Of a stretch of DNA of 22,090 nucleotides, positions 15,768 to 22,090 are shown one piece after another. The DNA is taken from assembly GCA_040905305.1 (NCBI GenBank), contig JBBDRU010000257.1, forward strand, positions 1-22,090. Direction: 5' to 3'. How positions within the stretch are numbered: the stretch's first letter is position 1; each line of letters begins with the position of its first letter. Under the pieces are notes generated by a model. The model was not told the DNA's origin. It saw only the letters and a program-made list of their open reading frames with translations, and did no database searches. Origin of the DNA: SHAN690 sp040905305. GTDB taxonomy: Bacteria; Bacteroidota; Bacteroidia; Flavobacteriales_G; Salibacteraceae. The translations under genes and the position numbers were made by a program.

Positions 15768-16535
15768 TCATTTGTTGCTCGCCCTTACGTAAGCTTGAAT
15801 CGCTGCCGTCATAGAAGGATATTCAGATGATGGTGCTGCACAGTCTAACCGAAGTTTGTGGTCTGCTATGGCTTGATGCGTAGTTGCTCCAAATGCTGCA
15901 ATGCGTGTTTCTCCTTGTTCGAAATCAGGGAAGTTATGAAACAAAGACTTGATTCCGCTGGGGCTGAAAAATACGAGCATGTCGTATTTCACTTCTTCTA
16001 AATCACTTAAATCACTGATCACCGTGCGGTAATAAATGGCTCGGGTATATTTAATATCAGCATCATCAAGTGTTCTTGTAATATCCTCCTTAAGCTTATC
16101 AGCAGAAGGAAGCAAGAATCGCTCACCTCCGTGTTTTTTAATCATCGGCATCAAATCCACGAATTTTCTTTCCCCAACGAAAATTTTTCGTTTGCGATAA
16201 ACTACATATTTCTGCAAGTAGAATGCGATTGCCTCAGACATGCAAAAATATTTCATGGTTTCAGGAACCGTAACGCGCGATTCACCGCAGAGTCGAAAAA
16301 AATGATCAACCGCATTTCGAGAAGTAAAAATAACGGCATTGTGATCGAGCACCTGAATGCGTTGTTTTCTGAATTCTTGAGCAGTGAGGCCTTCCACGTG
16401 GATGAAAGGACGGAAGTCGATTTTTAGTTTGTTCTTTTTAGCCAGATCAAAATAGGGAGATTTTTCATTCTCCGGTTTAGGTTGGCTGACCAATATGGTC
16501 TTAATTTTCTTCTTCGTTTTGGCTTCCGTGCTCAT
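15768..16535 (-). CDS. hemD: uroporphyrinogen-III synthase
   Basis: Closes and inverts ring D of hydroxymethylbilane to give uroporphyrinogen III in haem biosynthesis; cytoplasmic. The 255-residue product has the Bacteroidota form of the family: ILVSQPKPENEKSPYFDLAK (14-33), DFRPFIHVEGL (40-50), AVIFTSRNAVDHFF (67-80) and LVFFSPSGIKSLFHNF (187-202), ending near AAFGATTHQAI (213-223) and AAPSSEYPSMTAAI (233-246). The family is very divergent, so the call rests on overall pattern and order. The frame is open to 16817, but that extension lies on top of the DUF4271 gene and is low in family character. The ATG at 16535 leaves a 14-base gap after DUF4271. No other haem genes are nearby. Confidence 0.9.
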   Translation of the reverse strand: MSTEAKTKKKIKTILVSQPKPENEKSPYFDLAKKNKLKIDFRPFIHVEGLTAQEFRKQRIQVLDHNAVIFTSRNAVDHFFRLCGESRVTVPETMKYFCMSEAIAFYLQKYVVYRKRKIFVGERKFVDLMPMIKKHGGERFLLPSADKLKEDITRTLDDADIKYTRAIYYRTVISDLSDLEEVKYDMLVFFSPSGIKSLFHNFPDFEQGETRIAAFGATTHQAIADHKLRLDCAAPSSEYPSMTAAIQAYVRASNK

Positions 16536-16549
16536 TCCTGACGTTTGTT

Positions 16550-17218
16550 TTATCCTGCGTTTCTCAAAATCGTCACCACAATCAACAGTGGTGGTAAAAT
16601 TTCGAGCGCGCAAAGGTATAAAACATTGTAGAAGAGAGGAACTTGTATTTCTTGTTGGGTCATTCCAAACAGTCGAAATGAGCGTATTAAGTAAAACAGT
16701 GCCATAATGCAGAGCCCGAAAATTATAAACGGTCGAACGATGGTTTCCGGTGCAAAGCTGGCAACAATTGCCAGTGGAAGAATAATGAGTGAGAGAATGA
16801 AGTTGTTTAACAACCAATTAGTCGTGTGAAGTTGAAGTGCCTTTCGAAGGTTAAGTAGTATGCCCATCAAGTGATATATGACAGCTCTGATGAGTGTGAT
16901 CAATAATAGAATACCACTCAGCAGTAAGAATTGTGAATTAAAAGGTATATCCTTTGCTATGCCAAAGTGCTTAAAGCTTGTGGCAAGAAAAAAACCAAGT
17001 ATGAAAATAATTGCGAAAAAAAGAGGAATTGCAATACGATTAAACGCTCTTTCCTGCCGGATTTGCTGATTGACAAGTGACGGATTAATGAAAGAACGGA
17101 CGAAAACGGCTAATCGTTCGCGCTCATTTTGGTGCATCATTCCTAAGATAAGCAATAACACTGCGGCTAAAATAAATTCTGTGTCATGACTATTTAGGGT
17201 GCGTTCTATCCACTTCAT
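16550..17218 (-). CDS. DUF4271 family membrane protein
   Basis: A 222-residue inner-membrane protein with about six hydrophobic segments (near 14-30, 62-84, 95-118, 135-155, 160-178 and 192-218). I recognise it as DUF4271, a Bacteroidota family of unknown function usually found next to hemD, which is also the case here. Conserved-looking features include SFINPSLVNQQIRQERAF in a cytoplasmic loop and FLLLSGILLLITLIRAVIYH. It is the first gene of the minus-strand run leading to hemD, rnpA, yidD, ctpA and the O-antigen gene. A perfect TAGCTTTG element lies seven bases upstream of its ATG. Because its coding strand also opens a long alternative frame, the hemD extension over it should be ignored. 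Confidence 0.85.
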   Translation of the reverse strand: MKWIERTLNSHDTEFILAAVLLLILGMMHQNERERLAVFVRSFINPSLVNQQIRQERAFNRIAIPLFFAIIFILGFFLATSFKHFGIAKDIPFNSQFLLLSGILLLITLIRAVIYHLMGILLNLRKALQLHTTNWLLNNFILSLIILPLAIVASFAPETIVRPFIIFGLCIMALFYLIRSFRLFGMTQQEIQVPLFYNVLYLCALEILPPLLIVVTILRNAG

Positions 17219-17225
17219 CTGAAGG

Positions 17226-17233
17226 CAAAGCTA
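17226..17233 (-). promoter_or_regulatory. candidate -7 element before DUF4271
   Basis: On the minus strand TAGCTTTG, a full TAnnTTTG match, seven bases before the ATG at 17218. If used, the mRNA would be almost leaderless. A TTTG exists upstream but at 27 bases, longer than the usual 19-21, so the promoter call is tentative. Confidence 0.35.
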
Positions 17234-17298
17234 ATGGCAAAATGAATATTTTTAGGTTTACAAACTTCTAACTTCGCAACAGAACAGAAATTCAAATC

Positions 17299-18483
17299 AT
17301 GGCAAATAGAGAAGATCGCTTTCAAGGAGTGGATTACTATAATATTGATGACCTCCTTACTGAGGAACATATCCTAATCAGAGACACCACAAGGGCCTGG
17401 GTCAAAAAGGAGGTTACACCGATTATTGAAGAGGCGTATGAGAAAGCAAGCTTTCCGAGGAATCTCGTTTCGGGACTAGCAGAAATAGGTGCTTTTGGCC
17501 CTTACATACCCGAACAATATGGAGGCCCGGGTTTAGATCATATTTCGTATGGTATTATCATGCAGGAGCTCGAAAGAGGAGATAGCGGTCTGCGTTCAAC
17601 CGCTTCTGTTCAGAGTTCATTAGTTATGTATCCAATATTTGCTTATGGATCTGAAAGTCAAAGAAAAAAATATCTTCCCAAACTTGCATCCGGTGAAATA
17701 GTTGGCTGTTTTGGACTTACCGAACCTGATCATGGCAGTAATCCGGGGGGAATGACATCAAATTTCAAAGAAGATGGAGATCATGTGATCCTGAATGGAG
17801 CAAAAATGTGGATATCAAATGCGCCATTTGCAGACATTGCGGTGGTTTGGGCAAAAAATGTTGAGGGTAGGATATATGGGTTAATACTAGAACGCGGCAT
17901 GGAAGGGTTTTCAACCCCAACGATGCACGGCAAGTGGTCATTACGAGCATCAGACACAGGAGAATTGGTATTCGATAATGTACGAGTCCCCAAAGAGAAC
18001 ATATTGCCTAATAAAAGTGGTTTAGGAGCGCCTCTTGGCTGTTTGGATTCTGCACGTTTCGGAATTAGCTGGGGCGCTATTGGAGCGGCTATGGACTGTT
18101 ATGACACGGCACTGCGCTACGCCAAAGAGCGACACCAATTTGGAAAGCCAATTGCTTCTTTTCAACTGCAACAAAAGAAATTGGCTGAAATGATCACTGA
18201 AATCACCAAAGCTCAGCTGATGGTTTATCGGTTAGGGCAACTGAAAAACCAAGGAAAAGCCACTTCTGCTCAAATTTCAATGGCCAAAAGGAACAGCGTA
18301 GAAACTGCGCTGAACATCGCAAGGGAATCAAGGCAAATTTTAGGAGGAATGGGAATTACCAATGAATATTCTATTATGCGGCACATGATGAACCTTGAGT
18401 CGGTAATCACTTATGAGGGAACACATGATATTCATTTGCTCATAACCGGGCTTGACATTACCGGAGAAAGTGCTTTCGTTTAG
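17299..18483 (+). CDS. gcdH: acyl-CoA dehydrogenase, glutaryl-CoA dehydrogenase type
   Basis: A 394-residue FAD enzyme that most resembles glutaryl-CoA dehydrogenase, which oxidises and decarboxylates glutaryl-CoA to crotonyl-CoA in lysine and tryptophan breakdown. Diagnostic blocks are GLRSTASVQSSLVMYPIFAY (97-116), with Arg99 at the position binding the substrate carboxylate, GCFGLTEPDHGSNPGGM (136-152) for the flavin, KERHQFGKPI (276-285) and TYEGTHDIHLL (371-381) with catalytic base Glu373. The Arg plus YEGTHDIH combination separates it from straight-chain acyl-CoA dehydrogenases. No electron-transfer flavoprotein or other beta-oxidation genes are adjacent, and it appears to be a single-gene unit. 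It diverges from DUF4271 and ends 8 bases from the convergent polyprenyl synthase gene. Confidence 0.93.
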   Translation: MANREDRFQGVDYYNIDDLLTEEHILIRDTTRAWVKKEVTPIIEEAYEKASFPRNLVSGLAEIGAFGPYIPEQYGGPGLDHISYGIIMQELERGDSGLRSTASVQSSLVMYPIFAYGSESQRKKYLPKLASGEIVGCFGLTEPDHGSNPGGMTSNFKEDGDHVILNGAKMWISNAPFADIAVVWAKNVEGRIYGLILERGMEGFSTPTMHGKWSLRASDTGELVFDNVRVPKENILPNKSGLGAPLGCLDSARFGISWGAIGAAMDCYDTALRYAKERHQFGKPIASFQLQQKKLAEMITEITKAQLMVYRLGQLKNQGKATSAQISMAKRNSVETALNIARESRQILGGMGITNEYSIMRHMMNLESVITYEGTHDIHLLITGLDITGESAFV

Positions 18484-18491
18484 TGCTGGAT

Positions 18492-19466
18492 TTATTTTTC
18501 CCGCTCAATCGTAAACTTGACAAGTCGTTTTAGTGATTCTTTAGCATCCGTTTGAGGTAGCGTGTCCAACCCTTTAAGCGCTTCGTTGGCCATCTCCCGC
18601 ATTTTTTGATCTGAATACTCAATGCCTCCAGATTTCAACACAAAGTCGATGACACGATTGACCTCTCTCTTGGCCTTTTTGTCATTTTTTACTATGCGCA
18701 ACATTTGTTTTCCTTCGCCATTTTGACTGTTGTTAATGGCGTAGATTAGGGGCAATGTGCTTTTCTTTTCTTTAATATCAATACCTGTAGGTTTGCCAAT
18801 TTTACCACCTAGTCCATAATCAAAAAGGTCGTCTTTAATCTGAAAAGCAATGCCGATTTGCTCTCCAATTTTGCGCATTTTTTCAATGGTTTCGTCATCG
18901 GCACCGGCAGATGCAGCGCCACATGCGCAGCAACTGGCTATGAGTGTGGCGGTTTTTTGTCTGATTATTTGAAAGTAAACCTCTTCACTGAGGTTGACAC
19001 CACGGCTTTTTTCAATTTGCAGCAATTCTCCTTCGCTCATTTGCTCTACGGCCGAGGAAACGATATCCAATTGTTTAAATTCTTGATTTCGAATGGCAAG
19101 TAAAAGTCCTCTCGAAAGCAAAAAATCACCTACCAAAACGGCAATTTTGTTTTTCCAGAGTGCATTGATCGAAAAGAAACCACGCCTTTCATATGCTTCA
19201 TCTACCACATCGTCATGCACGAGGGTGGCAGTATGGAGTAGTTCGATCAAAGCTGCGCCACGGTGAGTGCTTTCGGTTATTCCGCCAAGAGCCTTCGCTG
19301 ATAAAAACACAAACATCGGTCTGATCTGCTTGCCCTTTCTTTTAACAATGTAGTGCGTGATTTTATCAAGCAACGCCACATTGCTTTTCATAGAAAGCCG
19401 AAACTTGTCTTCGAAGGTTTCCATGTCCTTCGCTATGGGGGCTTTGATTTGATCGATTGTATTCAA
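18492..19466 (-). CDS. long-chain polyprenyl diphosphate synthase
   Basis: A 324-residue trans-prenyltransferase that adds isopentenyl units to an allylic diphosphate, probably for the menaquinone side chain. The first Asp-rich motif is LVHDDVVDEA with DDVVD at 85-89, and the second is FQIKDDLFDYG with DDLFD at 212-216. The residue five before the first Asp is small (Ala80), which in this family predicts a long product. KRKGKQIRPMFVFLSAKA (42-59) binds diphosphate. The exact chain length cannot be read. The start appears to be TTG at 19466: an in-frame stop lies eight codons upstream, no ATG lies between, and IKAPIAKDMETFEDKF after it matches Bacteroidota relatives. An internal ATG at Met15 is the alternative. 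Confidence 0.93.
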   Translation of the reverse strand: MNTIDQIKAPIAKDMETFEDKFRLSMKSNVALLDKITHYIVKRKGKQIRPMFVFLSAKALGGITESTHRGAALIELLHTATLVHDDVVDEAYERRGFFSINALWKNKIAVLVGDFLLSRGLLLAIRNQEFKQLDIVSSAVEQMSEGELLQIEKSRGVNLSEEVYFQIIRQKTATLIASCCACGAASAGADDETIEKMRKIGEQIGIAFQIKDDLFDYGLGGKIGKPTGIDIKEKKSTLPLIYAINNSQNGEGKQMLRIVKNDKKAKREVNRVIDFVLKSGGIEYSDQKMREMANEALKGLDTLPQTDAKESLKRLVKFTIEREK

Positions 19467-19492
19467 CCTCTTCTGTTTATCATCTTATTCGT

Positions 19493-19500
19493 CAAACTTA
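19493..19500 (-). promoter_or_regulatory. candidate -7 element of the polyprenyl synthase gene
   Basis: TAAGTTTG on the minus strand, a full TAnnTTTG match, 26 bases before the TTG start at 19466. No TTG/TTTG is seen at the -33 spacing. It lies in the 55-base gap after the upstream secreted-protein gene and would give this gene its own transcript. Confidence 0.35.
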
Positions 19501-19521
19501 CACTATTTTATAACCCTTAAC

Positions 19522-21030
19522 CTATTGCGTAAGTTTCGAGAAATCAAAGCTAATAACCCGATAATCATCGCCATTTTTTGTAAGGTAATGCGCTAGGTTT
19601 TTATGTCTGATAATTCCTTTTTGAGGCATGAAAATGTAATCGTTTTGACGATCAGTACTTAATACTCCTGAAATCGTTTTACCGCGCAGATCTATTTTAG
19701 CGAATCGAACCACTGACCTTGATGCATTATTCATGATTTTTGAAGGCACAGGCCCTTCATTCCTAAAGTGGTCATTATAAAACAACCACAACTCATCATC
19801 ATTTTTTACAATGCTGTGACCGGTATATTCACTGGGCTTGTCATAATCGATTTGCCTTCTTTCCACAGTGGTTGATTTTTCAGGAAATTTTGTGTTTTCG
19901 AAGCTGATGTTATTAAAATGATATTGATCCGTGCAGGTCATGATTCCCGTGTTCGGATCAGCCGTGCATATTTGATCGTTGTATTTTTTTTCCAAAACAA
20001 TCACGGGTTGGTTTTCAAAGTCATACATTTTATCTAAAAACAAATCGCTGATGTAGAGGTCGCGCGATTCACTGTCTTGTTGTGATGTACGAGTTTGCTC
20101 GCTAAACGTTCCTCCTAGGCGAGTGCCTATGGATTTACCTTCTTTGGTTGATCGGATGAAGCTATAGCCGTTTGTTTTTGAGTTTATCAGTGGGTCAGTG
20201 CTGTAAAGCAATCCAATAGCAAAGCCTGAGTCGCAGGATGAAATCAACATGTCTTGAATGAAGAAATCATTGCTGGCAAGGTCAAACTCAGTGAGCACTT
20301 TTTCGAAGGGGTCAAACGAGTAGATTAAATGTTTTTTGCGAAAAGGTGAATTCAACTTTATTCCAGTCTTTCCGGCAAAATAAATCGTTCCAGCATTGTC
20401 GATGGATGCGCCTGCCAACTCAAAATCATCCGAATCAAAATCACTGGGGAGGTGGAAGTTCATCGTGGTGTCTTGGCTAAATACAAACACATTGATCACG
20501 GTTTTTTGACCCTGTCTAAATGCCTCTTGTTGACAGACTAAAAGAAAGGAGTCATTCAAAGATTTTTTAAAAAACAAAGAGTTATTGTTCGTCTCAAACT
20601 TCTTTTTGGAAAGGTTGAATTCTATTTCATTTCCTCTTTTTAAAGAATCTGCCTGATAAACAACTGTTGAGATGGAATATTCTCTTGATGCTTTGTCTTC
20701 AGCTTTTTTTGAAAGTATTTGAAAGGTACTACCGATGACCTGATATCCAAGTAATTCATGATCTATATTCGAAAAAACCAGATGCGGTTTAGCATTTGGG
20801 GAGTTTTGTGAAGTAAAAGTCCTGAGCAGCAAGGATTCTCCATAGCTTGAAATTACAGCGGGCAGTGAGTCCTCTAAAATCGTCAATTGCAAAATTTGCT
20901 CTGATCGTGGAATATTAATAACTGCGGACGGGATTAAAAAAGCATCGTCTTCCTGAGCAAATAGTGAAAAATGCGCAAATAGTAAGGTTGTGAATACGAC
21001 TTTAAATATTGGCTTCAACGCTTGCTTCAT
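19522..21030 (-). CDS. secreted protein of unknown function, possibly beta-propeller
   Basis: A 502-residue protein that I do not recognise. It has a clear signal peptide (VVFTTLLFAHFSLFA before QEDD), with no lipobox Cys and no later membrane helix. The mature part is rich in short beta-type stretches separated by acidic or Asn/Ser loops, for example AGASIDNAGTIYFAGKTGIKL, LTEFDLASNDFFIQDMLIS and LWLFYNDHF, which suggests a repeat-blade or propeller fold; this is inference from texture only. Two cysteines close together (ICTADPNTGIMTC) could form a disulphide. No C-terminal sorting domain is seen. It starts inside rlmN (29-base overlap, different frame), so it is probably co-transcribed with that housekeeping gene. 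No function can be assigned. Confidence 0.8.
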   Translation of the reverse strand: MKQALKPIFKVVFTTLLFAHFSLFAQEDDAFLIPSAVINIPRSEQILQLTILEDSLPAVISSYGESLLLRTFTSQNSPNAKPHLVFSNIDHELLGYQVIGSTFQILSKKAEDKASREYSISTVVYQADSLKRGNEIEFNLSKKKFETNNNSLFFKKSLNDSFLLVCQQEAFRQGQKTVINVFVFSQDTTMNFHLPSDFDSDDFELAGASIDNAGTIYFAGKTGIKLNSPFRKKHLIYSFDPFEKVLTEFDLASNDFFIQDMLISSCDSGFAIGLLYSTDPLINSKTNGYSFIRSTKEGKSIGTRLGGTFSEQTRTSQQDSESRDLYISDLFLDKMYDFENQPVIVLEKKYNDQICTADPNTGIMTCTDQYHFNNISFENTKFPEKSTTVERRQIDYDKPSEYTGHSIVKNDDELWLFYNDHFRNEGPVPSKIMNNASRSVVRFAKIDLRGKTISGVLSTDRQNDYIFMPQKGIIRHKNLAHYLTKNGDDYRVISFDFSKLTQ

Positions 21031-22066
21031 TTTTATTTGCTAGTTGGCCGCATGCTGCATCAATGTCTTTGCCCCGGCTTCTCCTGATATTAACGATAAC
21101 CCCATTTTTTTCAAGGTGGTCAGCAAATGCATCTACTTTTTCTATTGTTGCTTGTTCGAAATTGCCATCGTCAATTGGGTTATACTCAATAATATTTACC
21201 CTGCCTGGCACTTTTTTATGAAAGGCGATTAATTCGTTGGCATCATCTATTTTATCGTTGAAATCTTTGAAAATGATGTATTCGTAGGTAACGCGGTTTT
21301 TTGTGTTTAGATGAAAATCATTCAATGCTTCCACTAAACTTTCTAATGTGTTTTGATCATTGATGGGCATGATCTCACTCCGCTTTTCATCATTCGCTGC
21401 ATGAAGCGATAATGCCAGTCTGAATTTTACTCTATCTCGAGCGAGTTGTTTGATCATTTTCGATATTCCGGCTGTAGATACCGTAATGCGTTTGGGTGAC
21501 ATTCCCAATCCGATGTCGTTGGTAATGCGATCAATACTTACCAGCACATTTTTATAATTAAGCAATGGCTCACCCATGCCCATATAAACAATGTTTGTGA
21601 GCGGCTTTTGATAATACTTCCATGCCATTTCTTTTACTGCAACCACCTGGTCGAAAATCTCGTCTGGGTCAAGGTTTCTCATGCGTTTGAGCTTTCCTGT
21701 TGCACAAAATTTGCACGATAGAGAACACCCAACCTGAGAAGAAATACACGCTGTCATGCGATCATTTGCAGGAATCAACACGCCTTCAACTACTTTGCCA
21801 TCATATAGTTTAAACGCGAGTTTTACCGTGCCATCGTTGCTTTGTTGTTCCTCTGCAATGGTGAGGGCATTGATGGTGAAATGTTCTTCCAAAACCGGCC
21901 TAAGTTCTTTGGGTAAATTGGTCATTTCATCAAAAGACTTTGCTTGCTTTTGCCACAACCATTGTTCTACCTGCTCTGCACGAAACCTAGGTTGATTTCT
22001 TTCTGCAAAAAAATCTATTATTTCATCGGTGCTGAGCGATCGTATATTACGCTTTGTTGTCAACAT
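21002..22066 (-). CDS. rlmN: 23S rRNA (adenine2503-C2)-methyltransferase, radical SAM
   Basis: Methylates C2 of A2503 in 23S rRNA and, in many bacteria, A37 of some tRNAs, using radical SAM chemistry. The 354-residue product has the cluster motif CSLSCKFC with Cys114, Cys118 and Cys121. The mechanistic pair is Cys107 (ACISSQVGC) and Cys339 (RGKDIDAACGQL), equivalent to Cys118 and Cys355 of the E. coli enzyme. SAM-binding MGMGEPLLNY (162-171) and ITVSTAGI (194-201) are present, and the N-terminal accessory domain has FRAEQVEQWLWQK. I prefer the ATG at 22066 over the GTG at 22087, which would overlap a TACCTTTG promoter-like element. The 3' end overlaps the secreted-protein gene by 29 bases, giving a tail (NKNEASVEANI) beyond the usual end. 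Confidence 0.96.
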   Translation of the reverse strand: MLTTKRNIRSLSTDEIIDFFAERNQPRFRAEQVEQWLWQKQAKSFDEMTNLPKELRPVLEEHFTINALTIAEEQQSNDGTVKLAFKLYDGKVVEGVLIPANDRMTACISSQVGCSLSCKFCATGKLKRMRNLDPDEIFDQVVAVKEMAWKYYQKPLTNIVYMGMGEPLLNYKNVLVSIDRITNDIGLGMSPKRITVSTAGISKMIKQLARDRVKFRLALSLHAANDEKRSEIMPINDQNTLESLVEALNDFHLNTKNRVTYEYIIFKDFNDKIDDANELIAFHKKVPGRVNIIEYNPIDDGNFEQATIEKVDAFADHLEKNGVIVNIRRSRGKDIDAACGQLANKNEASVEANI

Positions 22067-22072
22067 GTTTCG

Positions 22073-22080
22073 CAAAGGTA
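22073..22080 (-). promoter_or_regulatory. candidate -7 element of rlmN
   Basis: TACCTTTG on the minus strand, a full TAnnTTTG match, six bases before the ATG at 22066. It would give a nearly leaderless rlmN message. The -33 region falls outside the window, so only half of the promoter can be judged. Confidence 0.35.
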
Positions 22081-22090
22081 AAGTCACACC

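Noticed and set aside
16536..16817. 94-residue N-terminal extension of the hemD frame
   Set aside because: It lies on top of the DUF4271 gene on the same strand in another frame, has no family character, and the ATG at 16535 gives the expected HemD N-terminus.
18420..18500. Possible terminator hairpin at the end of the acyl-CoA dehydrogenase gene
   Set aside because: Only a 4-base CCGG/CCGG pair and a GAAAG/CTTTC with a two-base loop are present, with no convincing T-tract.
1..22090. CRISPR arrays, tRNA or rRNA genes, insertion sequences, toxin-antitoxin or phage-defence genes
   Set aside because: I found no regularly spaced repeats, clover-leaf-like genes, transposase motifs or defence domains; every major frame fits a housekeeping, envelope or unknown chromosomal gene.

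Overview
The window looks like an ordinary chromosomal segment of a low-GC member of the Bacteroidota, most likely Flavobacteriales-like. I infer this from a fused MurF-alanine racemase, DUF4271 next to HemD, an ECF sigma factor beside a membrane protein ending in a CHU_C/type-B sorting-like domain, Bacteroidota-type TAnnTTTG promoter elements just upstream of several starts, and few Shine-Dalgarno sequences. No rRNA, tRNA, CRISPR array, insertion sequence, phage gene or attachment site was found. No non-coding stretch exceeds 300 bases; the largest gaps are the divergent intergenic regions at 1640-1797, 3108-3332 and 6746-6903.

Layout. 1-1195 (+): 3' end of a PepP-type Xaa-Pro aminopeptidase, coupled to an alpha/beta hydrolase. 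1202-2085: a universal stress protein (-) and a small three-helix membrane protein (+), diverging from a region with a nested inverted repeat. 2082-3107 (-): thiamine-monophosphate kinase. 3333-4848 (+): ECF sigma factor and a probable anti-sigma/membrane protein with a CHU_C-like C-terminus. 4845-6745 (-): a coiled-coil Bacteroidota protein of unknown function coupled to a secreted M28 peptidase. 6904-11870 (+): thymidine kinase, then MurF-Alr, a GT2 and a GT4 glycosyltransferase, the last three overlapping end to end. 11840-17218 (-): a six-gene run DUF4271, hemD, rnpA, yidD, S41 protease and O-antigen ligase/polymerase. 17299-18483 (+): glutaryl-CoA dehydrogenase-like enzyme. 18492-19466 (-): long-chain polyprenyl diphosphate synthase. 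19522-22066 (-): rlmN overlapping a secreted protein of unknown function.

Themes. Most genes serve the cell envelope (peptidoglycan precursors, glycosyltransfer, O-antigen, membrane insertion, periplasmic proteolysis, isoprenoid carrier or quinone tail) or are housekeeping (thiamine, haem, thymidine salvage, RNase P, rRNA methylation). The genome is tightly packed: all five convergent junctions have a gap of 8 bp or less or overlap. I did not find a clearly new multi-gene system. The best leads are the sigma/CHU_C membrane protein pair, the nested inverted repeat at 1687-1750, and three uncharacterised proteins.
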